Source of the DNA: Leucocoprinus leucothites
Taxonomy: Eukaryota > Basidiomycota > Agaricomycetes > Agaricales > Agaricaceae
Assembly (NCBI GenBank): GCA_013368445.1
Contig: JAACJO010000002.1
Coordinates: forward strand, 2,170,001 to 2,234,000
DNA: 64,000 bases
Direction: 5' to 3'
In this document: positions 1 through 12,979 of the stretch, one piece after another
Layout of the letters: each line of letters starts with the position of its first letter
How positions within the stretch are numbered: the first letter of the stretch is position 1
Program-made: the position numbers and the translations under genes
The notes under the pieces: generated by a model
The model's database searches: none
Told to the model about the DNA's origin: nothing
The model's input: only the letters and a program-made list of their open reading frames with translations

Positions 1-528
1 GCTACAAGGTTCTTTCCCGACAAGTTCCGTACCATCAGTATGCACAGACTGTCCAAGTATCAGCCGCTTTGGCCAGGAAGGAGCTCCCAAGACGGCCAGG
101 CTCTACTGCGAATCAAAACCCCAATGACGACCAGGTCGGGGACGATTGGGATGATTCTGACGAGGATGATTGGGATGAGATCGACGACCAGGCTTGGAAT
201 CTGATTACAGGATGCTGTGCCCCTGAGCCCGAGGATCGTCTTGATACCTCAGCTATACAAGAGCTGATTGTTGACATGAAAATCTGGGACGATCGCCCAG
301 CGGCAAAGCCTGCTCTTGGAATTGAAGTCGCCAAGCTTAGGGTAAAGTCTGAGATTGACTTGAATCGTGTGGGAGAGCTTCTGGACAAGCTCCAAGTAGG
401 TTCAACCCCATTCTGTACCGAATCGTTATCTCATGAACACTCAACAGAAATCAGTTGTTCCTGCTGAGGAAGACGGCGAGTTCAGTTTCGTTGATCTCTT
501 TAATTCGCTGGTTAGGCAACCATCCTGA
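1..528 (+). CDS. Three-module kinase-like protein, copy 0 (3' end only)
   Basis: This is the last part of a kinase gene that begins left of the window. The visible coding sequence starts at about base 9, after the acceptor 'acaag', with VLSRQVPYHQY, the start of the C-lobe exon of module 3. It continues through an acidic insert (DDWDDSDEDDWDEIDD), the kinase C-lobe signature AWNLITGCC...EPEDR, and the conserved tail IDLNRVGELLDKLQ. An intron from about 397 (gtaggt) to about 446 (acag) leads to a short last exon ending FNSLVRQPS and TGA at 526-528. The same two terminal exons close the five complete copies downstream, so this is the sixth member of the tandem array. The frame is intact over the visible part. 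Activity cannot be judged because the catalytic loop lies outside the window. Confidence 0.85.
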
Positions 529-1541
529 TTCGTCCTAAACTTCATGAAAATATGATTTGGACAAGGTTATGAACTAGTATAGGTATTATGGTGTATAGAT
601 TGTAGTCAAACGCTCACTGGAATATAGCTCATCATAATCAAGATGGGGCGATGATTATGTTGGTTTCCGTGCAATATCTCTGCTGAGTATACTCGAGTCG
701 AAGTCGGAATTTGGGTCTGCCAAAACGTAGGTCACGCGTGGGCAGTTGGCTTACGAGTCACCAGCCACAGATTTGGTGGCAATGGTGATTAACATGGCTC
801 TGTGCGATAGGTGACGGGTGCCCGTGTTGTGAGCTACTTAGTGTACAATGTGCGAACTTTTGTATGGTATGTGTACATCTATTGTGGTAGCTCCGCTTGA
901 TGGGCGGAGGTGTATGAACCTGCGGCTGTCGAGATAACCTGTCCGAATGACACTGCCCCTCCTTCTTGCAATCATCGCCCCATCATCTCATCATCGTAGT
1001 ATTCACCCCATGACTGGATTACCTACATTGAGGGGCAAGAAGAACGGCGTCTCAGCAAACGGCGAGAGCTGAGCGGCTACTCACCCATTGCGATGGAGAA
1101 TACAGATATGAGTGGGCAAGAGAAGAAAAATTTCGGGCATGAACATCCTAAGGCGTCGTGTGGGTTGGATAAAGGGAGTTGTATTGATTTGTCGTGGAAT
1201 TTCGGCTCGTTGACTAGCCGGAAAACCAATACCAGTAGGTTTATTCTATGACCTTGGTTTTGTTCTGGTCTCTTGTTTAGCCAGAAGTATGACAGAGGAA
1301 TGTAAGGAGACCGATTAGTCGACCAGTAAATGAATGCCCGGGAGGTGTGACTCGGGAACTAAGTGGGTCTCTGGTGAAGACGTATTTTGCACGGGGGCTG
1401 AAAGCATTGGATGTCTGAACGCCCGTGTTCGGAGTGCTGGGTTTGTTTTGGTAAACGGCAAGTTGCGAAGACGAGTTGATCAGATTCAAGTCACCAGTTG
1501 ACCTTGATGCATTGATGTTCAGACGTCGTTATCAGAACACT
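529..1541. other. Intergenic spacer between kinase copies 0 and 1
   Basis: About 1 kb without a recognisable gene. The short open frames on both strands lack family motifs and look random. No tRNA, LTR or inverted repeat was seen by eye. Confidence 0.5.
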
Positions 1542-1547
1542 TATAAG
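1542..1547 (+). promoter_or_regulatory. TATA-like box of kinase copy 1
   Basis: TATAAG lies 91 bases upstream of the copy 1 ATG at 1633. Copies 4 and 5 have the same TATAAG about 70-75 bases upstream of their ATGs, which supports a shared promoter element. Confidence 0.45.
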
Positions 1548-1632
1548 TCTGCCTTGGATCTCCGCCTCGTTCGCAGATTCCCCTGTCAGAGGGTGCGCCT
1601 ACCTCGTACCTCCCCCCGTTCAAGACCTCGAT

Positions 1633-4600
1633 ATGACAGAGTCGGAGGAGGAGAAAGCTACCACTCCAGGACCAGGTGTACCTAGTGAATCTGACGTCTT
1701 TGCAACTCTGCACCACCTGGTTTCACAGATTGATACCGAGAGCCGTGTGGACGAAGTAGTGGAAAAGGCCCAGGGTCTCGATGGCGAGGAAACTCAGCTA
1801 CTGGTTGACTGTTTGAGTATGGTGCGTTGATATACACATGTCACTGAGGGCTTCACCTGATCAAGCAAGCTCTAAAGGCTCTGGACAGAGATGCCGCTCC
1901 GTTGAAAACTCGTGTGCATGTCTGGTGTTCACTTATAAAAGTCGCATCATCTGCCAGAGTTTTCGCTCAGAACCATACACTCAACTCGGAGTATATTTCC
2001 CCCGAAAGCGACTCGGCGATGCCTGATACCTATAGGATATCTGGGGACGCATCCATGCGCGTCAAGATACTGAAGCAGTCGAAGACTGAGACCGATGAGG
2101 TGAGTTCACGCCTTTCTAAGGGAATCTTGATTGATATTGTTGGCAGCTTTATACCGAGCCACTCATTACATGGGTCCATCTGTCTCATCCAAACATCTTG
2201 CCGCTCTATGCTGTCTTCATCGAAAACAAGGGACCCCCCTATCTCGTTTCTCCATGCACAACTGACCAAAACATCGGCGACTACCTACAAGATAACCCTG
2301 AAATCTCGCGCATATCCCTGGTGCGTATGTCTTACTTTGGTCAACTACAACTCTTTCATGTCCTCGTTAGATTCATGATGTTATCAACGGGCTATCGTAC
2401 GTGCATCAGTATGGCATCGTTCACGGTGCACTCAATCCAGTACGTTCAAACATCTTCTCCGGTGGTTTGTTACCCAATGAGGTATTCCGCAGGAAAGCGT
2501 ATTAATATCGAATGATGGACGAGCACTCATCGTAGACCCCGATCCGTCGGATTCACTTCCAGTTCGTTATTCAGCGCCAGAGCTACTGGCTGATGATGAA
2601 ATTCAACCCACAAGGCCAATCGATATGTGGGCGTTCGCTTGTCTTTGCTACGAGGTACATTCTATGCTTTTAGGGATGTCCCCCCAGTTAATGTATATGT
2701 TCAAGGTACTTTCTGGCGTGGTGCCGTTTTATCATATAACCAAGGAATTCAAAGTTGCGGTCGCAATAGCAGCAGGGAATAAACCTACTCGTCCAGGGAA
2801 GGCGGGCAAAAAAAGTGGAGGGGAAATAGGCGACGCGATCTGGCAGATTATGCTGATGTGTTGGGAGTTTGAGCCCGAAGCTCGCCCGACGTGTTTGACC
2901 GTTCAACAGATGTTTCTTGGCATGGTCCTCCAAGACGAGCGTCCTCCAGCAAAATTGATGGTTCAACCTGAGGCTATGAAGAGGTCTGCTGTCAACCTGG
3001 AGCAGGCAAGGGCTAGTTTGACGCGCGTTCTGGGCTCTGACTCCTTGCCTTCTTTACGGGTTCCTGAGCACCTCCGAGAATCACTATCAAGTCTTGTTCC
3101 TGACACGACTAGGCTTAATGCGACTACAACAGCAGCGAAAAAGCTCAGTCCCAACGACACCCAGATGTTTGTAGATTTCTTGGACCTGGTAAGCTCTGTT
3201 CAGCTCTTTTAGCTTGGAAATATCTCATCAAGCATCCTTCAAGGTACTTGAAGATCTCCCATCTTATCGTCGGGAGCCCATCATAGTGTTACTTTCCAGC
3301 ATCATGGTGTCTACTCATATTATTCCCCATCGCCACAAACTCAGCGGCATACAATATGACCCCATACCAATGTTTGAAGGCCCCTTTGCCAAGGTGCACA
3401 AAGGGCGGGGCCTGAACATTCGTGTCAACGCTGTGACGAGTCCTTGGCTCGTAAAAGTATGTTTGATGATGTACATCCCATTTACCTGATCTCAGTATGC
3501 TTTACGTAGGGGATCCTCGCAACGCTACCAGACTGGTCTCATGTCTCTCATCCAAATATCAATCCATTTTATGGAGTATTTCACGAGGGAGTCAACGATT
3601 CCTTGCGCCTTTTTGTTGTAACCTCTCTTTGGTCGGACGGAAGTTTGGAAGACTACGCACCTGCTCTCCCGCAAAAATCTCGATTGCCGCTAGTATGCAA
3701 TAGCTCCTTCTTTGCTATGACACTAGATCAATTCGAGTCTAGATTTCTGATGTCATTGATGGTTTGGCTTACTTGGAGGATTTGGGCATCGGATTCATTT
3801 ATTATAAGAAAGTACGTCCTTTAACATTTTCAACCACATATATATCTGATGTCTCGCAGGAACACATCATGATTTCAGCCGAAGGCCGTGCAGTCCTTTC
3901 CTATTTTGCCACAGACTACTTGTTGGAAAAAGAGGATCCTCCTGCAACCCGCGAGCTCCGCTTCAAAGCACCAAATGTTCGCAACGATACGTTAGACGAG
4001 ATCTGGACATTTGGCTGTTTCTGTTACATGGTATTCATTGCTTTTTATTCTCGTTGCTTGCTCTTTCTCAAATGTTGTGTTTGAAGGTGCTCTCGCGGAA
4101 GTTGCCCTATTATCAGTTCGAAGAAGGGGGAGATATACAAGAGGCCGTGCTCCGGGGTGAACTACCGAGGCGTCCTGACCGCACAGACGACGATATGGAT
4201 GAGATTGATGACAAGGCGTGGCACCTTATCACGAGGTGTTGCGAGTTTGAGCGCAGTCTACGCCCAACAGCTCCAGGAGTCAAAGGGCTGATTGCAGACT
4301 TGGAAATAGAAGACAATCGTCCTCCGGCCAGCACCTCGCCAGAAGCCCAAATTTTTGCATTGAGATCTCGTTCAAACGTGGATTTTCCTCATGTGGAAAC
4401 ACTGATTGGGAAAATACAAGTAGGTTGAACGGTGCTCTAGTGCGATTAAGAGATAACAATACCTCTCAGGCCGAACTTTTACGAAGTCCATTATCCAAGC
4501 TCCTTCAAAATCACATTAAAGACGTGACAAAAGCAACGGCCGATCTCGACCCTGATGACACTCGGACTCTTGTGGACTATTTGGATCTAGTGAGCCTCTT

Positions 4601-6032
4601 TTCACCGCATGGGAAAGCTATACCTCATCTCTCCTTGTTCAGACACTTAAAGATCATCTCTCTATATCCGAGGAACAAAATCGTGTTTTGGCGTTACTCT
4701 CTCGAGTTACATCGTCCACGCATATTTTTCCCCGGCGCTACGAGCTCAAGGGCATTAAGTATCATACGCGACCAATGGCGGAAGGAGGATATGGGACGGT
4801 ACATCGAGGAACAGATATCGATGTGTGTGTGAAAGTCATGACACAGGTTGACCATAAGGCATTGACGGTGCGTATCCGAAAATTGTCCACACCCGCCCTA
4901 ACGCAGCTCCTGTAGCCGTGGATCAGAGAGCTGATCCTCTGGGCGCACGCATCTCACCCAAATATTTTACCATTTTGTGGAGTGTTGCTTGAGGATGAGA
5001 ACGACTCTCAGCGCATTTGCCTAGTGTCTCCATTTATGAAGAATGGCAATCTACATAACTACGCACCCCACCTCCCTCAAAAATCTCGACTACCTCTGGT
5101 TTGTTCCTTGCTTCTATCATTTCAAAAATGATCCAACCGTCCGTAGATTCTCGATGTTGCAAACGGTTTACACTATCTACATGTATTGGGCATTTTGCAT
5201 GGTGACCTGAAAGGAGTACGTCCAGTCCTCCGGCTGATTTTTCTGCTCCTTACTGCTGCGGCTCATCATAGGAAAACATCCTGATCTCAGATGAAGGTCG
5301 ATGCCTGATTACGGATTTCGGCACGACCCAAATCACTACAGCTACCGTGACCACGACCACATCACTGGTTCCAACGACCCTCAGGTTTGCGGCTCCAGAG
5401 GTGGTACTAACTAGCGGGCCGCCAACCCAGGAGCGTGACATCTGGGCTTTTGGTTGTCTGTGCTATGAGGTCTGTGCTCACTACTCGCCAAAGAGACATC
5501 TCAAAAACCTAACTTGCGATAAGGTCCTAACCCGACAACTCCCATATTATCAGTATGCCCAAACTGTACAGGTGTCGGCCGCTTTGGCCCGAAAAGAGCT
5601 TCCAAAACGACCTGGTTCTGGAGATCGAAATGCCATTGACGAGTCGAATGATGATGATTGGGATGACGATGACGAAGAGGATTTGGACGAGATCGATGAT
5701 CAAGCCTGGGGACTGATCACTAAATGCTGCGCGCCCCAGCCTGAGGATCGACTTAAAACTGCTGCTATTCAAGAACTGATCGTCGACATGAAGATCTGGG
5801 ATGATCGTCCAGCAACAAAGGCCATTCTTGGCACTGAAATCTCTAAGCTGAGGGCGAATCCTGAGATTGATTTGAATCGCGTAGGAGAGCTCCTGGACCA
5901 GCTCCAGGTACGTTATTACCGATTTATTCTGGCGTAATTATCTGATTTACCTCTCAACAGAAGTCGGTAGTTCCTTCTGAGGAAGGTGTGAATCAAAGTT
6001 TCGTTGACGCATTCATGTCATTGTGGGAATAG
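1633..6032 (+). CDS. Three-module (pseudokinase-pseudokinase-kinase) protein, copy 1
   Basis: About 18 exons, all apparently in phase 0, encode about 1,170 residues. The ATG at 1633 starts MTESEEEK; the first exons are 1633-1821, 1878-2099 and 2147-2320. Each module has a helical linker ending VD(F/Y/C)LDL, an N-lobe exon, a SHPNI...PLY/PFYGV exon, a 23-codon catalytic-loop exon, a DFG/APE exon and a C-lobe exon. Module 1 (about 70-370) has VHGALNP in place of HRDLKxxN and DPD in place of DFG. Module 2 (about 430-750) has GFIYYKK and no DFG. Module 3 (about 795-1145) keeps the glycine loop GGYGTVHRG, the VCVKV lysine, LHGDLKG plus ENIL, TDFG and FAAPE, so it looks catalytically competent. A Thr-rich activation segment and an acidic C-lobe insert follow. 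The last exon ends AFMSLWE, with TAG at 6030-6032. No signal peptide or membrane segment was seen. The role is inferred: signalling by module 3 under regulation by modules 1 and 2. Confidence 0.85.
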
Positions 6033-7847
6033 CTGTATTGGGGTAAATCCATTACAGTAGTGTTGTAACTTGAACGCTTAGAGAAGAACCTGGATGTGAA
6101 ATTTGACGCCTATTCTGCAGTTTCCGCGCTGGGCGGTTGTTTATTTTCTCCAATCTTCGGTCTCCAATCAAAACTGACTTGTGAGCATCCTGAGTTTGTT
6201 GCCATAAATGGAGCTACCGACATCGCTCGAGTAGCTATCTTGGCTGGGCACCGACGCTGGAAGCTTGAAGTGTCTCGGACAAATTCACTTAATTTAATAT
6301 TCAACACTGCGGGTCCATCACGGAACTGTATTGATCCCCCTAAGATGTATTCTCATCAACCCAACGATACACGCTTCTATCCCACTGACACATAAATCTG
6401 AATTGAGCTGCCAAAACGTTTGCTGAGGGCGAACGGGTGCGTTATGACTGATTCATGGATCATGTACGCATATTCAGTAATCGATTCCAGGAGAAAAGGT
6501 GAAAGGGGACACATTTGCAGCAGCAAGAGATGCGGGCAAAAGGCTCAGCCCTTCTAGATCTCGAGTATCATTTCCTCCTAGGTGTAAGTAACCCTATGGC
6601 GAGGCAACGATATCTGAGGCATTCGTTTGACTTGGTAATTGAGGGACATGGCATAGTCGACAACGCAGTGACGAGAATGTTCTTCAATCTGAGGTGCTCA
6701 TTCAAGCTCGTTCAAGGCTGAACCAGGTCATGAGCCATGAAAAGGTTGCTCGCTCGTTTGATATTGATACAAACTTGACAAGTATCCTGGTCAGAGGTGG
6801 GATTGGGAGGAATGTAATGGTGCATACAGCCAGATATGCATAAGTGGTCGCAGTTTTGACACGGCATGTAACGGACAGATATAGGTGTGGACCGCGGTGG
6901 TGATTTTGCACTGGTGTGACGCTGTAGAGGGGAAATGGGTAAGAAGCAGAGCGATCGGGAGGGGCGACCCAATTTTATTTGATATGTTCGCCTGGCTATG
7001 AAACCAGGAAACGTGGTTGAGGAGGCCAGAAGCTGAAATTGACTGGTGAATGGGATGACGTCGTGTATTACGATCATTCCCACGCTCTTTTAACCTCGAC
7101 GACCGCGACACCGTTGCAACTTGTTTACCCTGACTTGCGCCAACCACGGGACGCCTGTGCACGTACATCTCTGTTTGGGGCAGCATCCACACTCATACGA
7201 TGTGACTCGGAGCATGATTAGTTGGCCAGCCAAGCTTGTACCACGCATCGAGAACACACGCACCTAGCGCACGTTACTGAAATCCAACGTACTTCAGCTC
7301 CTCCTTTCAACGTCGTGAACTATACTTGACCGTAACGGACATGACTGAGTGGCTCAAACATCATGCACGGTTAGCCGCCCGCAGCCAGCGCTTCTGTTTC
7401 TCACTTCCGGGCCAGTCATCTCCCGGACTTGGTCGGACCGTTTCCCCAGAAGTATTGAGTTGCCCTTGTATCTCATGGACATGCCTCTACTAGCTCCCCT
7501 TGCGGCATAATGTACCTTGGCTCAGCTCTGCCCTAGTTGAGACTGTGGTTTAGTGCTCCAGAGGGCTCTGAGACGATGTTGAGCCTCCTTCCCTCCCATT
7601 CACTCCAAGGGGCTTCTGCCGGATTTGTCGCCGGAAAATTGCGAATCCGCATTGGTGGATCACAAGTTATATGCGCATGAGAATTATTGTATTCATCACA
7701 TTGCAATTACCTATCCTGCTACATCGCTGATCTCACAGCCACGATGCTCTCTTAAAGGCGCACTTCTACCTCCATTGGCATCCCTTGTCTGCTCCAAGCA
7801 ACTTTCCAGCTCTGCGTGAGCGCGCATCGTACGCTTCAGCCCAAGAT
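6033..7847. other. Intergenic spacer between kinase copies 1 and 2
   Basis: About 1.8 kb without a gene I can support. Overlapping short open frames on the minus strand around 6700-7190 have no recognisable motif. I saw no lanosterol synthase relic here, unlike downstream of copy 2. Confidence 0.5.
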
Positions 7848-10800
7848 ATGGTGCATTCTATCAAACGGGAAGCCACGAATCCAGGAACTGGCGTACCCAG
7901 TGAATCTGATGTATTTGCGACTCTGCATCACCTAGTCTCGCGAATTGACGCCGAGAGCCGTGCTGACGAAGTGGTGGAGAAAGCGCAAGGTTTCAGTGGC
8001 GAGGGAACCCAGCTTCTAGTAGACTGCTTGAGCATGGTGTGTTCATGCATATATTTCACTAACAGTCTCATCTAACTAAGTTTGCCAAAGGCGCTCGATA
8101 GGGATGCCGCTCCATTGAAAACTCGTGCGCATGTCTGGACCTCACTGATAAAAATTGCATCGACTGCCAAGATCTTTGCTCGCAACCACACGCTCAACCC
8201 AGAGCACATTTCCCGTGGCGATGACTCGACGTTGCTTGATATCCGTAAGATAACGGGGGAAGCGCCCGTGCGCGTCAAGATAATTAAAGAAGCCAATACT
8301 GATGAGGTCAGCTCCCACCTTTCTCGCGAACCCCGAATGAGAGTTACTTATCACCGAGGTGGTTACTTGTAGCTGTACACAAGCTCGCTCATTGGTTGGG
8401 TTCATCTGTCGCATCCAAACATCCTGCCGCTCTATGCTGCCTTCCTTGGAGACGAGGATCATCCCTGCCTCATTTCTCCCTATACGGCTAATCAGAGCAT
8501 CTGCGATTACATACAGGACAATCCTGGAATACAGCGGATGCCTCTGGTATGTGGCTCTTACTTCGGCTGACCGCGCCTCTTAAGTTTATTCTCTCAGATC
8601 TCCGACGTTGTCAATGGCTTGTCCTACATACACCAGCTAGACATCATTCATGGCGGACTGTATCCAGTTGGTTTAGTTCCCCTTGTTTTGTCTTAATTGC
8701 CTGACTGAATATTTCACTGCACAGGAAAGCGTGCTGATATCAAGTGAAGGGCGAGCAGTGATCGCGGACCTTGATACGTCCGACTCACTCCCAGTTCGTT
8801 ACTCTGCGCCCGAGCTACTGGAAGACGATGAAATACAACCGACAAAAGCAATCGACATGTGGGCACTTGCGTGCCTATGCTATGAAGTAAGCTTTGATCC
8901 TCTATGACAACATTCTAGCTAATCCACACACTCAAGGTGCTTTCTGGCAACATCCCCTTTTGTCAGATCGCCAAAGAATTCAAGGTTTCAGTAGCCATAG
9001 CAGGAGGGAACAAACCAAACCGCCCAGGGCAGGGAGGAGTACGCGGGAATAAGATAGGCGATGCAATATGGCAGATCATGCTGATGTGCTGGGAATTTGA
9101 GCCCCAGAGTCGCCCGGCGTGTTTGACAGTCCAGCAGGTATTCATCGGCATGGACATTCAAGATAGCCGCCCTGAAGCGAAATCGGCCATCCAACCTGAG
9201 AATATGAGGTCATCCACTATTGAACCTGAACAAGCGAAGACAAGCCTAACAGGGGTACTTGGTTCCGATCATTCGCCTTCTCTTCGGGTTCCAGAACACC
9301 TTCGGCGATCGTTGGACTCTTTTGTTTCTGATACCACGAGGCTCAGCGCAACAGCAGCTGAAGTGAAAAAGCTTGGGCCCGATGACACACAGATGTTTGT
9401 GGATTTTTTGGACTTGGTGAGTTCCTCGATCGGTCCTTGGCAATTAGTCTTTTATAATTTATTCATGAAATGCCAGGTACTTGAAGATCTTACTACTACT
9501 GAAAATCGACGACCCACCAGAACACTACTTTCCAGCATCATGGTGTCTACTTACATTATTCCCCACTCTTACACAGTCAACGGGGTACAATATGATTCCA
9601 CGCTCACCTTTGAATGCCCCTCCGTCAAGGCGTATAAAGCACGCGGCCTGAACGCACGCATCAACGCCGTAACGGATTCTTGGCTTGTAAAAGTAGGCTT
9701 GAAAGGCCTGCCCTGAATACATAATCTCACATTAATGCACATAGGCCCTCCTCAAATCATTACCCGATTGGTCCCACGTTTCGCACCCCAATATTATTCC
9801 ATTTTACGGCGTGTTTTATGAAGACGCTAAAGAATCTCCACGGCTTTTTGTTGTGACTTCGTTCTGGGAGAATGGAAATATGGAAGACTATGCACTCGCT
9901 CTGCCACAGAAATCTCGAATGCCCTTGGTGCGTACTCTTGAATCTCTCTAGCGTTAATAGGGTTTGAAACTCGGTTTAGATATTAGACGTTATTGATGGG
10001 GCAGCTTACTTGCACAACTTAGGCCTTGCATTTCAATACATTAAGAAAGTATGTTCTTTCGTATTTCAATAATGTATTTACCTGATCTTTTGTAGGAGTA
10101 TGTTCTGATATCAGCTGAAGGCCGAGCAGTCCTTGCAAAGTTCAAGACATCCGAGTTATTTGCAGAAGATTCCCCCCCGACAGCACGAATACTCCGCTTC
10201 ACTCCACCGGGTGATAATTCCAAGCTTGCGGATGATATTTGGTCATTTGGTTGTCTCTGCTATACGGTGCTTGTTTATCCCTCACCTCTTTTCCGGTACA
10301 CTTTGGCTCACAAATATGCTATAGGTACTCTCGCGGAAGGAGCCGTACTACCAGTACGAGGAAGACGAAGAAATAGAATCTGCTGTGTACCAGGGCGAGC
10401 TTCCTAAGAGACCCAACGACACTGATAGTGACATGGATGAGATCGATGACCGGGCGTGGAAGCTTATCGCAAAATGTTGTGAACTCAATCGCCGTAGGCG
10501 TCCGACAGCGTTGGAGGTCAAAGAGCTGATTAAAGGCTGGGAGATAGAAGATGATCGCCCCCCGGCCAAGGTCTCGCCCGACTCTAATCTTCTCGTGATG
10601 AGATCTCGCCCAAATGTGAATTTCCTTCATGTGGAAGCACTTCTCGGAAAAATTCAAGTAAGATACGGATATTTACTGGTTGACGCATGTGATAACAGGG
10701 CCTCTTGTAGGTCGATCTGTTGCGGAGTCCGCTTTCCAAGCTTCTTCAAAATCATATCAAGGATGTGTCGAAAGCCACAGCCGAGCTCGATCCTGACGAT

Positions 10801-12278
10801 ACCCGGATCTTGGTGAACTTTTTGGATTTGGTATGCCTCTGCTGCATTCCGAATTGATTGTATCTCATCTTAGTCTTAGACACTCAAAGATCATCTCTCC
10901 ATTTCCACGGAACAAAATCGTGTTCTGGCATTACTCTCGAGGATTACTTCATCCACGCATATTCTCCCTCAGCGCTACGAGCTCAAGGGTATCAAATATG
11001 ATTCCCAGCCAATGGCAGAAGGAGGATATGGGACGATACATCGGGGAACCGATATCGATGTGTGTGTCAAACTGATGACACAGGTCGATCCTAAGGCCTT
11101 GACAGTAGGTGCCCATAAATTGCGTTTGTTATGCCCTGACACAACTCCACAACTTCCATAGCCGTGGATCAGAGAGTTGATCCTCTGGGCACATGCATCA
11201 CACCCAAATATTTTACCATTCTGTGGAGTGTTACTTGAGAGTGTGAACAACACTCAGCGAATTTGCCTCGTGTCTCCTTTTATGAAGAATGGAAATTTAC
11301 ATAATTATGCACCCCGGCTCCCTCAGAAATCTCGACTACCCTTGGTCCGTGCGTCCTACTTTTGTCTTGAAAATGATCTAACTATTCGTAGATTCTCGAT
11401 GTCATCAATGGTCTATGCTATCTCCATGGACTGGGCATTATACACAGTGACCTGAAGGGTGTACGTCCCCTAACGCTGCACCCAGCCGTGTTATTACTGA
11501 TTTACGCGGTTGTAACAGGAAAATGTTTTAATCTCGAACGAAGGTCGGGCTATGATCACAGACTTTGGGACGACCCAAATTACGACGGCTACTGTCACCG
11601 CAACCGCTTCGCTTGTTCCAACCACCCTCCGGTTCGCAGCACCAGAGGTGGTACTAACCAGTGGACCACCAACCAAAGAACGTGACATTTGGTCCTTCGG
11701 TTGTTTGTGCTACGAGGTAAGATGCCGCGTTCATTCTCCGGATAGAACTTTTAAGTCTGATCTTTTACAAAGGTCTTGTCCCAACGGCTTCCATATTATC
11801 AGTATGCTCAAACTGTGCAAGTATCGGCTGCTTTGGCGCGAAAGGAGCTTCCGAAACGGCCCAGCCCTGCAGACAGTAACGCCACTGATAAAACAGACGA
11901 TGACGACTTTGATGATGACGAAGAAGAGGATTGGGACGAGATCGATGACAATGCCTGGAATTTGATCACAAAATGTTGTGCACCCGAGCCCGAGGATCGG
12001 TTCGACACTCCAGCCGTTCAAGAGTTGATTGTGGATATGAAGATCTGGGATGATCGTCCAGCGGCAAAAGCTGTCTTTGGAGCTGAGATCTCCAAACTTA
12101 GAGCAAATCCTGAGATTGACTTGACCCGTGTGGCAGAGCTTCTGGACCAACTTCACGTAGGTTGTGGTGTATTTTTTCTTACTCGCATCTGATCATCGCT
12201 TAACAGAGGGAGGTGGTTCCTAATGCGGAGGATGGCGAACTCAGTTTCTCTGAGTTATTCAACTCATTACTCGATTAG
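7848..12278 (+). CDS. Three-module (pseudokinase-pseudokinase-kinase) protein, copy 2
   Basis: Same exon plan as copy 1. I chose the ATG at 7848 (MVHSIKREATNPG), which aligns with the start of the other copies; an in-frame upstream start at 7785 would add 21 residues that no other copy has. Module 1 has IHGGLYP instead of HRDLKxxN and ADLD for DFG. Module 2 has AFQYIKK, and KFKTS at the DFG position. Module 3 keeps GGYGTIHRG, VCVKL, IHSDLKG, ENVL, TDFGTT and FAAPE. The donor after the module 1 catalytic-loop exon is gttggt rather than gtacgt, the one unusual splice site in this copy. The last exon ends FNSLLD, with TAG at 12276-12278. The frame is open throughout on my reading. It is a clear paralog of copies 1 and 3-5 but diverged from all of them, so the array is not the product of one recent burst. 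Confidence 0.84.
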
Positions 12279-12612
12279 TCATCACTTCAGAATACTGTGA
12301 ACTCATTGGCGCCGTAACCTGAACACAAAAGTGTCATAGTATGACTTTCGTATATGAATATCACCCTTTTTGATATGGCTTTCCTATCGTGACCAGGAGG
12401 GAGTGATCTCGTCGCGGCCGTCAACACGTCACACAAGGCTTGTAAGCACCGGCGATCGAATAGTTACTGCGCAAAAAGATATATATGCTCTCTCAAGTCA
12501 CCTATGATTCTCACTCAAAGAAACTTCTGGAAAAAATCATGATAATACATCAAGCACGAGTAGTTTGATGACAATGGTTGAAATTCGTGTATGTATAGAA
12601 AATGGCGACTGA

Positions 12613-12704
12613 CTCGATGTCCTTTGGACAAGGATCAGGGTATTCTTTTCGGAGAATGGCAAAGAGAATGAGGGCAGCTGTTATTCGTTCAATCATGAGA
12701 TCAC
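12613..12704 (-). pseudogene. ERG7: Relic of one lanosterol synthase exon
   Basis: On the minus strand this reads GDLMIE, then ITAALILFAILRKEYPD, then PKDIE. The matching exon of the complete ERG7 gene at 49,897-52,789 reads GDIMIE...[14 protein letters not shown]...RDIE. Nucleotide identity is obvious at both exon ends; about seven codons are missing after GDLMIE. Flanking ERG7 exons were not found. It lies 335 bases after kinase copy 2 in the same convergent orientation as ERG7 behind copies 4 and 5, so it is probably the remnant of an older kinase-ERG7 duplication. Too degraded to encode an enzyme. Confidence 0.7.
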
Positions 12705-12979
12705 CGATATAGCTTCTCTGAATATAATTTCTGGGGTGTAGAGGTAGCACATTAGTGAATCAGGAGCCGCCGGAAATCGAGAATTGCCTGGCGTGTTTGC
12801 CCTTCAAAAGAGGATGTTTGTAGGCAGTGGTACTAGTTTCAGTCGACTCTGTGCAGACATATGGGAGATGGCAGTACAAGTGTAGGTCTGCCATGTACGC
12901 AGGCTATTTAAGTAACAGTCTATCTGGAATAACGTGAAGAATAATAAGCTAAGCTTCCGCGGTGGAATAGTAGGCTCAC

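Noticed and set aside
6702..7192. Overlapping minus-strand frames as a gene in the copy 1-2 spacer
   Set aside because: Several frames open at once with no motif and no plausible splice pattern.
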